Assembly (NCBI GenBank): GCA_001910725.1
Contig: MJGA01000057.1
Coordinates: 25,815 to 89,814, forward strand
Source of the DNA: Phanerodontia chrysosporium
Taxonomy: Eukaryota > Basidiomycota > Agaricomycetes > Polyporales > Phanerochaetaceae
Direction of reading: 5' to 3'
DNA length: 64,000 bases
The notes beneath the pieces were generated by a model that was given only the letters and a program-made list of their open reading frames with translations, had not been told where the DNA came from and searched no databases. Both the position numbers and the translations under genes were made by a program. Position 1 is the stretch's first letter. Each line of letters opens with the position of its first letter. Positions 54,012-64,000 of the stretch are shown one piece after another.

Positions 54012-57000
54012 GGACAGGAAGGCGCTCAATAGCTTCCGCGTCGTACTCTAGCTCTTATGGACATTGCTCGGGGGCGGTCCTACTCGGACGCACGGACAGG
54101 ATATGGTTCTCCACTGTACTGAGTTTCATTCGCGCTTCTCTTCTCGTAATGTGACAATTGCTCAGATACCTGAGATGGAACTTATACCAGCGTAATTCAG
54201 ATAGGCACCGAGTAAATCTTCATGCACCTCAGTATGAAGTGTCCGACCTGTCCACGAGTGTGCGCCTTAGCCTCACAGGTGAAACACACCACGTATAGTA
54301 AGGAGACTACTCGACACCGCAGTTCTGGAGCATCGCGGGACTACGTCGCTGACACTTCGTTTGGGTCAAGACGATGGTCAACCTACAGGATTCTCATCAG
54401 AACGGCGTCGTGCTCTTACACGCATCGCGCGCTGTGCTTTCCTTCAAACAATCATTGGTCGGTAGGTGCGCGGTCTCCTGGGGCTCCAAAATTTAAACTA
54501 TTAGGATGACAGCCACTGATGACGCGACTTATACTAATCTGCAGGAAAAGCTTCATGCACTATCGGTGAGCTTTCATCTCCTCTGCCGTCGACCTCATTG
54601 ATTGCTCCAGTGGTGGTGAGACAAAGCCTTACGGCGGTCTTCGACATGACCTTAGGATAGTTCTCGGGAGCCAGGCCCTATCGAGAACGCTTTCGGTGCC
54701 TATACTTACCGCCCTCCCCAGTACATGCTACCGTTCCTCTTTTCCAGGTCCGCAGGTCTCCCTTGCTGAGGAAAGGTGCTGTGAGAAGATCGATGAGGAG
54801 GAGCATTCAAGCTCGGTGCCACCAGAGGTACGGCTCGAGACCAATGTGGAAGAAACCTGGGCTATTCTCATCATACATCTCGACAGACGTTGATACAGAA
54901 CAACCGACACCCTATCCAATGCCAAGAGCTGTCTACTACGATGCGTAAGTGGCTCAAGTTCATGCGGTGTAGGCCAGTGTCAGAGGATGGAATGACTAAG
55001 CAAGATGTAGTATCAGCCGCGCACCGGCCCACACAGTCACTCCTGAGCCAGAAACAGAAAAGCGTTAGTGCACCCAGTAGATGGGACAGTGAGGTAAGGG
55101 AGAAGTCTTCCGTGAAGCTATCATGGCAGCCCTCAGCGCATTCGCTGCGCCGCCGGATGTGGCGAATCTTGTTGCGCTCGTGTACGACTCAGGTCTCGAC
55201 CCACGGAGAGGGCGACGCTCAGGGCCACGACGGTGCTTGAGGTTTGACCCCCGCACTACCCGTAGTACCGTTCCTGCTCCTCATATTGAGGTCACGAGGG
55301 TGACAGTAAGGTATGGAAATTAGTACCTCCTTCCGTGAATGGGCCCGTCTGAACATTACTTGACAGATGAGTAAATTGTAGGCTGCAGGTCAGACGGTGG
55401 GTAGTCTTCTCAGCGGCCCGGGCGACTGTGTAGATACATGCTTCTCCTGCGGCCTAGCCAAAGAGGAGCTCCGCTCTCACACCACCTTGTGCAGGGCCAC
55501 TTCCTTGATCGCGCTCGCGCACCAATGTGATTCATCTACGCGCTCGGGATGAACTGCGCCGCTCGAACTATGGCGGTAGAGTCCTTTGCGGCGGATGCTC
55601 TGCGTTGCCTTGGTTTAGGAGCCTTTTGACCGCTACTCGACCGTGACTGTCCGTTTCTGACCTCTGTCCTTACACGAAGGCGCCTGTCACACGCTTGGGT
55701 CCCGTATGTCCCATGGGCACAGGCTCCGCTTCCGTATGTTTCTACCACGCTGGTCTGCTCTCTGTTGCACTGCTTCCAGCCAGGAGTACGCTGACCCTAC
55801 TCCCGTCAGACGACGCGCAGATCGTCGACGGCGGCCGCTCCCTAGACGCGATGCGGCGCACTTCCTCGAGCCCTCCGAGCCGTAAGCGGCCATTGTACAT
55901 CACAGGGTCCCCACAAGTATGCTCAAAGATTACAAACTTATGTCTATCGACCTGCCGACACGTCGAGTCCCATTAGGACATGTCGCTACTTTCATAGCGC
56001 ATCCTGTGATCATGATGAATGGTGCCGGGGTGCGTACACTGGGGAGCAGCTCATGATTCCGAGGGCGGGTCGCGCAATCTTGTGACTTCGTAGCGGGCTT
56101 TAGGAGTCAGATACATGACCGTTTAGGTAGCTCGAGTGTCCACGTCCGTCGAGCAAGCCCTCCACACTGCGTGATGAAGATAGCATTAGAGCGCATCTTG
56201 CATTGGAGGACCAGGGTCATAGATCAGCAACGGCGGGGTCTATTGACTGCTCATTGGCATCCGCTCTCTGTCACCAGACGTGTATCAAAAGATAGCCGCT
56301 GTGTAGCCCGTAAACGACGCACGAAGTCAGCCAACCGAGAGCGAAGTCTCGGTCGACGCAGTAGGTCGAAAGAGGCAGTGCTTCGACCTGGTCGCGTGAT
56401 GATAGGTATGTTGCTTGATCGTTTGCGCACCCTCTCCGTTGTGGAGTATAGCGTCATTGGCAAGCTTTCCAAGTACGTTTCCTCTGCGCGAAACGCAATT
56501 GCCGTGCTGCAAGTGATCTTCAACTGGGGACGACCGTACGGAAAGAGAGAAGGCAGACCATTTCCAACGCTACGGTTGCTGCGCAAACGGTCATGTAGTC
56601 GTGAAAACAGACCCAGCATCCGTGTTGATATGATACACTCCGTCGATATGACGCTTCCTCGCAAGGCAACGTTTGTGAGGTTCGATCTAAGTCAAACGAG
56701 TGGAGAGCTCTCTGCAAGAAGTGTAAAGGGCTTCCTACAGATACGCATCAGCCACACGCTCTCCTCAATATATGATGCGTCCTACTGGGCATGCGACACG
56801 AAGTATCGTTTGTAGCCTCGTCAAATATGCTGCAGCTAGCGGCTCGCCTCTGGCGGCTGGAACGCGCCTACGATGCCGCAGGAGCTGCGTGGAAACACGA
56901 CAGGGAATCTCGCTTCGCGGGAAGTCATGAGCTATGCGGTAAAGGGCACGAGCGTCGCAAGGAGGACGGGTACTATGGTGCAGGGGAGGTGGGTTTTCGG

Positions 57001-57435
57001 GCGCCGCCAAGGGCACAAAAGGCGATCCCGATGCGTGAGGCACAGCTGTAAAGAAGGTCAGCAGTGGGAAAACTCGACGTTTTGGGTTTGCACCGTGAGA
57101 GTGGTTTATATCCACTTGGCTACCACCAGGTATGTACAACTTCTCCCGCTCGTACCCAGGTGTATGAACACGGTTCCTGGTGAACAGGGGCGCGATTACA
57201 CGACTGTTGCGCTTGTGTTGACCACCCATATATGCAGGGTAAAGTGGATTTCTGGTGCTCGCAGACGGTTCCCGCTCGCGGGCGGCACCCTGAACACAGG
57301 ACATACCATAAAGGCATCTCCCTTGACCGAAGCATATTCGAAATGACGAAGCGCGAATATATTGCGAGCCAAAAGCGAGGAAAGATGATCATGATCAATC
57401 GAGAGTGAATGCTTGCCAATCAGGACGTTTATCGC
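54012..57435. other. Mostly unassigned stretch
   Basis: I recognise no family here. 54506 starts a possible small gene (MTATDDATYTNLQEKLHALS, then a GTGAGC donor at about 54566), followed around 54690-54950 by short open pieces, one ending TPYPMPRAVYYDA; a frame model could not be built. A 214-codon plus-strand frame at 56171-56815 has Arg/Ser-rich composition without domain character and is probably chance. The last few hundred bases are the 3' flank of the MutL gene. Confidence 0.3.
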
Positions 57436-60400
57436 TCAAATGGTTCCTGCCCAGGCGCGAGATATCGATAGGTGACGCATCGTCGGCCTCCCATGCGGAC
57501 AGTTCAAGGCTGGTCCATCGTTCCCATATGTCTCACAATCTAGTACGGGATGAGCACAAGGGCAAGAACATGATCATGTGAGCCGGATTGCTTACTGCGA
57601 CCATCTGCTGAAGCTTCAGAGCATGCCGACCATGACACTTTTCCGACAAGCCCTGGATGCGAACATAGCGCGGGCCTTGCTGCAACGGACCATCTGACCT
57701 TGTGGTGATCCCGGAGAGATGCAGTAGCTCCTCAAGCTGCCAATCTTCAGTCAGCTCGGGATCGAAATGGCAATGGGCGGGATCTTCGCTTGCCTTTCAT
57801 GTCAAGACGGTAGCTTGCTGACTGGTTGCGCCACCAGTCTCAACCGTGTCGGCATTCGAATTGGTCCTCGGATTCCCTCCGGTGTCTATTTCAAAGCCAT
57901 TCTGCCTCAAGATCTCGATATTTCGAGTGCAAGGAGCTCATCGGAAGCTGTTAGCTCCAGAGGTCTCGGGCTGTAACTGGGGTTTAACGCTGTCGACGAG
58001 CTGCTAGATACCCAACGCACCTGATTAAAGCCTGTGAATCAATCTTGGTCGTTTGCTGCAATGTTTCGAAGTTGTACTTCTCGTCTGCCGCGTGCTGGTC
58101 CACAATGAACAGGTCGTCCATCGGCACGCCTGGGTATTAGGCACGGCATGGTCAGAACCGGAGCTACGTCTTCTGACGATGATAAAGCCCAGGTTGAATT
58201 GCCGACAACCTCCATGGAGCTAAAGTCAACCTTGGTGATGACTCGGAAAGTGCTTCCTCAGGTCCCGCTTCTGCGGAGTCGACTCCGGCTGTCCGAGCAA
58301 GGGAGCGTGCGAAAGGGCATCCCCCTTGTGGCGTTATCTCTTTCGGACGTATTGCGCAAGCGCTGCCATGCCGACGAAGTAGCCCTGAGGTCGAATCGCA
58401 ATTTGACAGTGGTCCACACCAAACGACTCACGACCGACTCGCTGTGGTCTCCGCCGAATGTGGCGGACTTGGGGGCACGGCTGATGGCACGCCGATATGG
58501 CCGATGGACTGTCTGCCTCAGCATGTCAAAGCGGAGTTCCAGGCGTTTCGCGTCAGCGTGGTCCAGGTTCGAGAGAGTTTGCCCCCCTTGTGCCTCGCCG
58601 ACTAGTTTCCTGAGAAATGGAAACCGTTCCTCCTCCACCTCCGCACAGCGTCGTCCGCGTCCTGCTCGTTCTCACTGGAATCCGACCCCTGCCCGCCCTT
58701 GCCACCTGACTACCCGGAAGCGCATAGCGACCATCTTTAGACCGGAATCGAGCTTCGAGTGTTGCGCAGCAGTAATGCTTTCGGGAGGAGAACCGTGGTG
58801 GGAAAGCTTGGCGCTTTCCGAGGCACGTCTGAGAGCGAGCCGTCGGTCTGGCTGCTCTGCGAAGGTTCCACGCTGCACCAGAAGTATCGAGGACGAGCTG
58901 AGTGCTATCTTTCTTCGGTGCGCGAGATGCCTTGTTGAACGGCGTGCACGATATGGCTGGAGAGGGCTGGGGAGCAACTGCAGTTGGCGTGAGCGACGGG
59001 ATCGAAGGCCAATCGGAGTCTTTGGCGGGGGAAGGATGACGCGTGGAAGAAGTCCTTCCATCTTCTTGGGCCGGGCTACCGTCCCATCGTCGCATATTTG
59101 CATGGCCGTGGGCGATGTCGGACCTTCGTCACCCGTAAGCTCGGCAACGTCGACTTGCGAAGTGTTGTCGAACTGGTCAACAGCCATGGGAGCCTCATCG
59201 CAAGTGCCTCGCGGCAAACTGTTTGGTGGGAGTGTCGCTTTGGGCTCCAGCATTCGCACAGTAGTTTGAAAGGCTGAGGACTCGGAAGCATTGCTCTCGA
59301 TGAGAAGTTGGGGTTCACCCATGTCTATGTCAACATTGCTAAGCGAGGAAGAATGCACGACCTCTACTTCGTCGTCAGAGTCGTCAAGGAACAAGGGCTG
59401 AGAACCCGTCGGGACCGCAGAGGCGGTTGGGGTGCTGCATTCCGTAGCGCACGGTTCTCCGGAGGACCGCGGGGTGCCGACGCCTTCGCGCGTGGTGTTG
59501 CTTGCGTTTGCGTTGGCTTCACAGAGTATGTCGACCGTTCAGGCGCGAAACGCTCTTCCAAAGCGGTCTGCCGGGAAACGTTTAGTGCGAGAACTACACG
59601 CCTCTTCTCCGGGGACCGTACCTTGAGGGCCTGCACCAGGTTATCCTCGCTATGAATGAATATCGTTCGTTTGTCAGGGCTCACATTGATGTCATGTGAG
59701 CCTGTATGCAGGTATTGTGAGCTTTTCATGTACCGATGAAACGTTTTACTTACCATTTGGCAGCGTAAAATTTGCTACGATGAACGGCACCTGAGTGGCG
59801 TTGAAGGTTCGGTAGGTCTCGTTGAAAGCCTTCTGAACCTGGAAGCCGTAAGCACGTGCATTGCAACAAGATCAAACGAGGTACCTTCGTGGGTTGCACG
59901 GACGGCCGTTGATGAAGAAGAACTGTCTATCTGATGCACTTCTCCCGCAGTTGAGTGAGAACTTAGAGACCATACCGCGCACAACGACCTGCGTGGTGGT
60001 ACTATGACGGGCGTTATTGAGCATCACTGTAAAGAGAAGCATACGACAAGACACATACGCCTCAGTACTACCCGCGTTCATTCTGCGCAAGGCAGACTTC
60101 TCAGTCTCGACGTCGAACGTCAACTCCAGCTCCATGAGATTCTCCAACGTCTTGGGTCCCCAGAGAGCGGATATTGATGAGGTGAGAGAACTACTCCCGT
60201 CCGTGCGAAGCTGTACCGATTTTCGTCTGTAAACATGTTGGTCAATTATGGACATATGCCAGTGGAGCGCATGTACTCGCCCATTCAGCTGATTGGACAC
60301 AACGAGTCTGACACCGCCGTTCTCATGTGTGCATGGGACAAGTGCATATGCATTTAGAAGGTTCAAGGCCTTCCCGAATTCGCGCTTCGCGTTGCGCTCG

Positions 60401-61084
60401 AATTCCTTCCTGCGCACGGGAAGTGGCTTGAATATGCCAGACACAGTGGACCGTTGTTCCCTTCTGCTCACAGCGGTCAGGTGCTGCAGACCAAATTGAT
60501 ATCTAGAACGAACCTGGCGCGCGACCTTCCCGCTGCGATTAGTAACGCGGCCGAGTCTGTCAAGTTCCAAGACAGTGCCTACAGGCGCTGTACTTGCGGT
60601 AGCCGTTGTGATTGCAACGGAGCCACTAAGGGCACAGAGCGAGGCTAAGGCTTCACCACGGAAACCGAAGGTTGTCACCGAGTTCAAGTCCTCGAAAGAG
60701 GAAAGCTTTGAGGTGTGGTGTTTCAACGCTGGGAAAACGACTAAGAAGATCGCTTGGTGAAACGAAAAATGGACGTACCGACAACATCATAGTCTGAAGA
60801 CGCAATTCCGGTCCCGTTATCAATGACTTCAATGCTGTCGAGACCATGGTCCTTGAACCGTACCTCTAACAAAGCCAGTGTTAAGTATGATGGCCCATGG
60901 GACAAGTTCGGTTGGGCGTACCTATATTTGTCGCGCCAGCATCCAAGCTATTCTCAACAAGCTCTTTGACGGCAGTCTGGAGGTCGATAACAACCTGACC
61001 AGACGTGATTCTGTGCGCGGTAAGCGCGTCTATGGCCTTAATGGAACGCGTCTCGGAGAGCATCGCATCGCTGGTGGTCGCCAT
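57436..61084 (-). CDS. PMS1: MutL homologue, PMS1 (yeast) / PMS2 (human) type
   Basis: Start ATG 61084 ([20 protein letters not shown]). The N-terminal GHKL ATPase has [25 protein letters not shown] and [17 protein letters not shown], with the transducer strand [11 protein letters not shown] and [13 protein letters not shown] long variable linker (58.4-59.6 kb) leads to the C-terminal dimerisation/nuclease region: [17 protein letters not shown] carries the DQHA(X)2E(X)4E metal-binding endonuclease motif; [13 protein letters not shown] and [11 protein letters not shown] complete the site. The protein nicks DNA in mismatch repair as a heterodimer with MLH1. Introns of 46-60 nt are visible near 60.9, 60.75 and 59.85 kb. 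Several one-base losses interrupt the linker and C-terminal region (for example near 57500 and 57610), with sense resuming each time. The stop is at 57436-57438. Confidence 0.9.
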
Positions 61085-61938
61085 CAGGCTCCGCGAAGAT
61101 ATGGCTTAGTTTGTGGGGTATATGTGTATAAGCAAGAACAGTATATTCCAAAATATGTCGTGTAAGATGAGCAAAAGGAGCGTGAATGTCGCTGCGCGAC
61201 GTAGAGGTGAGGGGCGAAAGGCAAGAGGCGAGGCGCCGGGACAAGCCACCAAGCGGTGACATGGAGTGACGAGGGTGACATAACGCTCAGCACTTGTCAC
61301 CCTCCAGGTACCTCGTCTCTCCGCGGTCGTGCAGAAAGAGGGAAAAAAATAGCGGCGTTCTGCAGCACCACCTGCTTAGCTTCAAATAGTAATAAACTGG
61401 TGTAGTTTTTCATGTGGAACGATGAAAGGGGCGAATACATTGTTGTACATGGTCTTGAAATTGATCGCGTCCGAGTCTCAGTTCGTGATGCTGGCGTAGG
61501 CCAACCGAAGGTTAGCATAACGCAAATTCGCAAACATATCAGATTCTCACGGGTCATACGTAGAGTCACTCCCCTCAGCAGTACACGCCACCAGCCAAGC
61601 TTTACACCGGACTGTCACCAACAGCTTCCCGCAATCGCGACACGGGGGTAATTTGCACATCTATCCCATGGGTGATGCGTGGCGCACTTCCAGGGCAAGG
61701 AGTATCGTCGACATTTGGAGAAGGAGCCAAAAAGGTCGCTCTGGCCGGTGATCTAAGCGCTACCGATTCCAGGATTTCGTTGGACGTGACAGACCTATAA
61801 TCCAGACCAAAGTCAGCCGAAGAAGACGCGAAAAGAAAGCATTCGGTACATTGTTAACATGACGTTCGTACTGAAGGCGCGAGACGGAGATTTGATACTT
61901 TCAGAGCCCTTGGTTCCGGACGGATCGCTATACACTCA
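61085..61938. other. Intergenic
   Basis: Promoter side of the MutL gene and 3' flank of the next minus-strand gene; nothing else recognised. Confidence 0.4.
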
Positions 61939-63298
61939 TCAGATGGGTTCGCACTGTATTCGAACGGAGGTATACTTTTCTCTAGCCTCGTTCATTTCCA
62001 GGAGGGAGACCACGGCCTGTGAAGATACGATGACGCTGTCCTCTGATTGTCAAACACTGTGTACAAAAAGAAAGGTTCAATACCTGACCGTCACCCCCGG
62101 AGCTGAGAATATATCGCCGACATAGACTAGAAAATTGCTTTAGCATGTCCCCAATGTACTCGTCTGGTTTCGCGTACCATTCAATTTCATTAAAGCAAAT
62201 GCCTAGCCACCCATGAGCAAAAACATGGAACGACGCTTGAGACCCGAACGCACCAGGGTTAAGACGTTTATCAAGAAGGTAATAACAAAATATCCCAAGC
62301 CCTGCTTGTACAAATGGACCCAGAGCGGCGAAGAGCTGGCTTCGCGGATGCGCAGGAGCCCAAAGACCGTGAACAACAGTATGGCCAGGTCGAAAATCAA
62401 AGCTTATGGCGTGGGTTAGTGACATGATAGGCCAACATCGCTGGTACGCACTGTATACATAAAATGGGACTGGGCCTCCGGCACCTGTAACGATCTCGCA
62501 GGTTTTGTCGTACTGCAGCCAAGCGTCCACAGCAGGCACAAAGAATACTGCTGACGCTTAGCGGGCAATGTTCCTGACGCCGTACCAGCGAACGTACCTG
62601 TGATCCCAACAGCCCAGTGGCCCAAGGCCATCGCGGCCAAAGTCGCGGTTGCCCATAGGTTACCCCTCCACAGCGTCATCCTGCGCAGGCTAGTCAGCTT
62701 ATGTCTGTTACGACGCAAAGCGCACGCACGCGCGAAGCATGATGCTTTCACTGGCGAACACCACTGCCATACAGCCTAGGAACTAGTGGCAGTAAGTGAG
62801 GTGTCAAACCTCGGTAACCTGAATACCCACCCAGAGCGTCTCGTTCGCCGCTATATCGTACAGTGTGTCAGTAATGACCTCAGAGTCACTCGACGAGATA
62901 CCACGCACGTCCGCACAGATTGAGCTCACTGCGCTCGGATCAGCTGGACGTCAAAACATAACAGGTCGTGGGTACTCACAAACCGATTGTAGCCGCCAGA
63001 AGCGAATACCGCGCGCCGAGGTATGGCAGCTATCCCGAGCGAGCACTCAGCCTAGACTGCTCTTCCCGGTGAATGGCGTCTACTCACCAGTGTCCACCGA
63101 AATCTCAGCTTTCGCATGAGAAGCGGATTTCTACGTGGTTTCAAGGTAGACAGAAAGTGCCAGCTGCTGGGAGTTTAGCGATGGTCCCACGGAACAGGCA
63201 TGAGTTACGTACGAGTACAGGCCGAACAAGAAAGTGTTGACCTTCTGGGCGTACTGCGCTGAGACGTGGAGCACGTGAGGACTGAGCCAATCAACCAT
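61939..63298 (-). CDS. Multi-pass membrane protein of an Agaricomycete family (fragmentary model)
   Basis: From ATG 63298 the product begins MVDWLSPHVLHVSAQYAQKV with NTFLFGLYS, a typical opening of a basidiomycete-restricted integral membrane family related in layout to DUF6533 proteins. Further exons on the same strand give YLGARYSLLAATIG, RGNLWATATLAAMALGHWAV, PAVDAWLQYDKTCEIV and IFDLAILLFTVFGLLRIREA, followed by QGLGYFVITFLINVLTL, AFALMKLN and a charged tail EMNEAREKYTS. Introns are about 50 nt, but not every join is in frame, as elsewhere in this part of the window. Function unknown. Confidence 0.5.
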
Positions 63299-64000
63299 CC
63301 ATTCGACCCTGTGCGGAGCATTCGATGTGAGTTGGGTAGAGCACGGTCCATGCAAAAGAGATGTACGTTGAAGGCAGCTATTACGGATATCGTGAAGGAG
63401 TGTAAGAGATGTGGGTGGGAGGAGCCGATCTCCTTCTTCTGCGCCGCATAAGTAGTCCGGGGCAGTCGGTAAGTGCGCAAAAGATGTCCGTTTCTCAGTC
63501 GACCGGCAGCTGTGGGTCTGTCGAACATTTCCAGATCCGCTTGCGTTTTCTGCGATGGCAGAGGCGCCCTGGCCGTTTGTCCGCCGCTAAGCCGCATCGG
63601 AGGGGCAAGCGCACGAGAACCTGCTTCTCGGCATGCCCGAGAAGGGCGGGAGACGGGGTCTCTGGGATGAATAAGGCAGGTTTGCGATAAGGCCAGCGTC
63701 GTTCGCAAGATTGTGTCAGGCTAATCTGGTGATCAAAGAAGCGGCGGGGCACACACATGCGCTGTCCCATCCCTCAACGCTGGCCCAACGTCGGACTTCT
63801 CCCTGGAAGAAACTATTTTCGACGAGCACAGCGCCACAATCATGAACAGACTGCCGGAAGATCCATCGCACTGAAATCTCCCACCGGCTACCGGTCCTGC
63901 AGCGGTGCTTGACGTTACTCAAACCAGGATTCGTCCTTGGGCAACATGCTGCCGTGGGCCGCTGCGCGTGAGCAGCCGCGCCAGGGCATGATGTCAGGTA
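63299..64000. other. Window end, unassigned
   Basis: Open frames of 60-170 codons occur on both strands but none shows domain-like sequence, a start context or introns that I would defend. Confidence 0.4.

Noticed and set aside
56171..56815. 214-codon plus-strand frame
   Set aside because: Arg/Ser-rich, no domain pattern, no introns in a genome where genes of this size usually have them.
1..64000. CRISPR arrays, bacterial operons or phage genes
   Set aside because: No regularly spaced repeats; introns and gene families are fungal.

Overview
The window is nuclear DNA of a filamentous basidiomycete, most likely an Agaricomycete close to Polyporales. This rests on gene content and structure: GC-rich genes cut by many 46-62 nt GT-AG introns, basidiomycete-type membrane families (DUF6533, DUF6534), a WOPR regulator, a kinase with an MLKL-like N-terminal bundle, and an intron-bearing tRNA-Pro. 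No species can be named from the sequence alone.

Layout. 1-7496 is a Ty3/Gypsy chromovirus: 5' LTR (start cut off by the window), gag, pol with protease, RT, RNase H, integrase and chromodomain, then a complete 3' LTR. The two LTRs are identical over all 497 shared bases. 8.1-9.3 kb is an F-box-like gene. 10.6-11.7 kb (-) is a HAPSTR1/C16orf72-like gene, and 11.9-18.1 kb (+) is a 25-exon ABCC (MRP-type) transporter. 18.9-20.6 kb is a DUF6533 membrane protein and 21.1-22.3 kb a secreted Cys-rich, probably GPI-anchored protein. 22.7-27.9 kb holds three mitochondria-targeted multi-RRM-like genes (+,-,+), with a fourth at 36.5-37.7 kb (-). Between them lie a TM protein (28.8-30.1 kb), a DUF6534 protein (31.1-32.9 kb, -) and an acetoacetate-decarboxylase-like protein (34.7-35.7 kb, -). 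A second DUF6534 gene (38.1-40.1 kb, -) precedes a five-kilobase kinase gene (41.0-46.1 kb, -) and a tRNA-Pro(AGG) gene (47.6 kb, -). 47.7-52.7 kb is gene-poor, with a diverged tandem duplication and F-box/LRR-like fragments. A WOPR (Gti1/Pac2) transcription factor (52.8-54.0 kb), a PMS1/PMS2-type MutL gene (57.4-61.1 kb, -) and another multi-pass membrane gene (61.9-63.3 kb, -) complete the window.

Most genes look functionally unrelated, as is usual in fungi. The exception is the set of paralogous mitochondrial RRM-like genes. Two of them start 115 bp apart and probably share a promoter.

A striking pattern is that many genes (pol, F-box, ABCC, DUF6533, Cys-rich, RRM gene 1, WOPR, PMS1) are interrupted only by single-base losses, after which a conserved motif resumes one frame over. 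Genes between about 25 and 46 kb are free of this. Either the assembly carries residual indel errors in its outer parts or there is patchy decay; the shared signature favours errors. The retroelement gave the most unusual signals: a self-priming signature, a perfect -1 frameshift heptamer with a stem, an LTR intron bounded by direct repeats, and 1.39 kb of open but completely ATG-free leader before gag.
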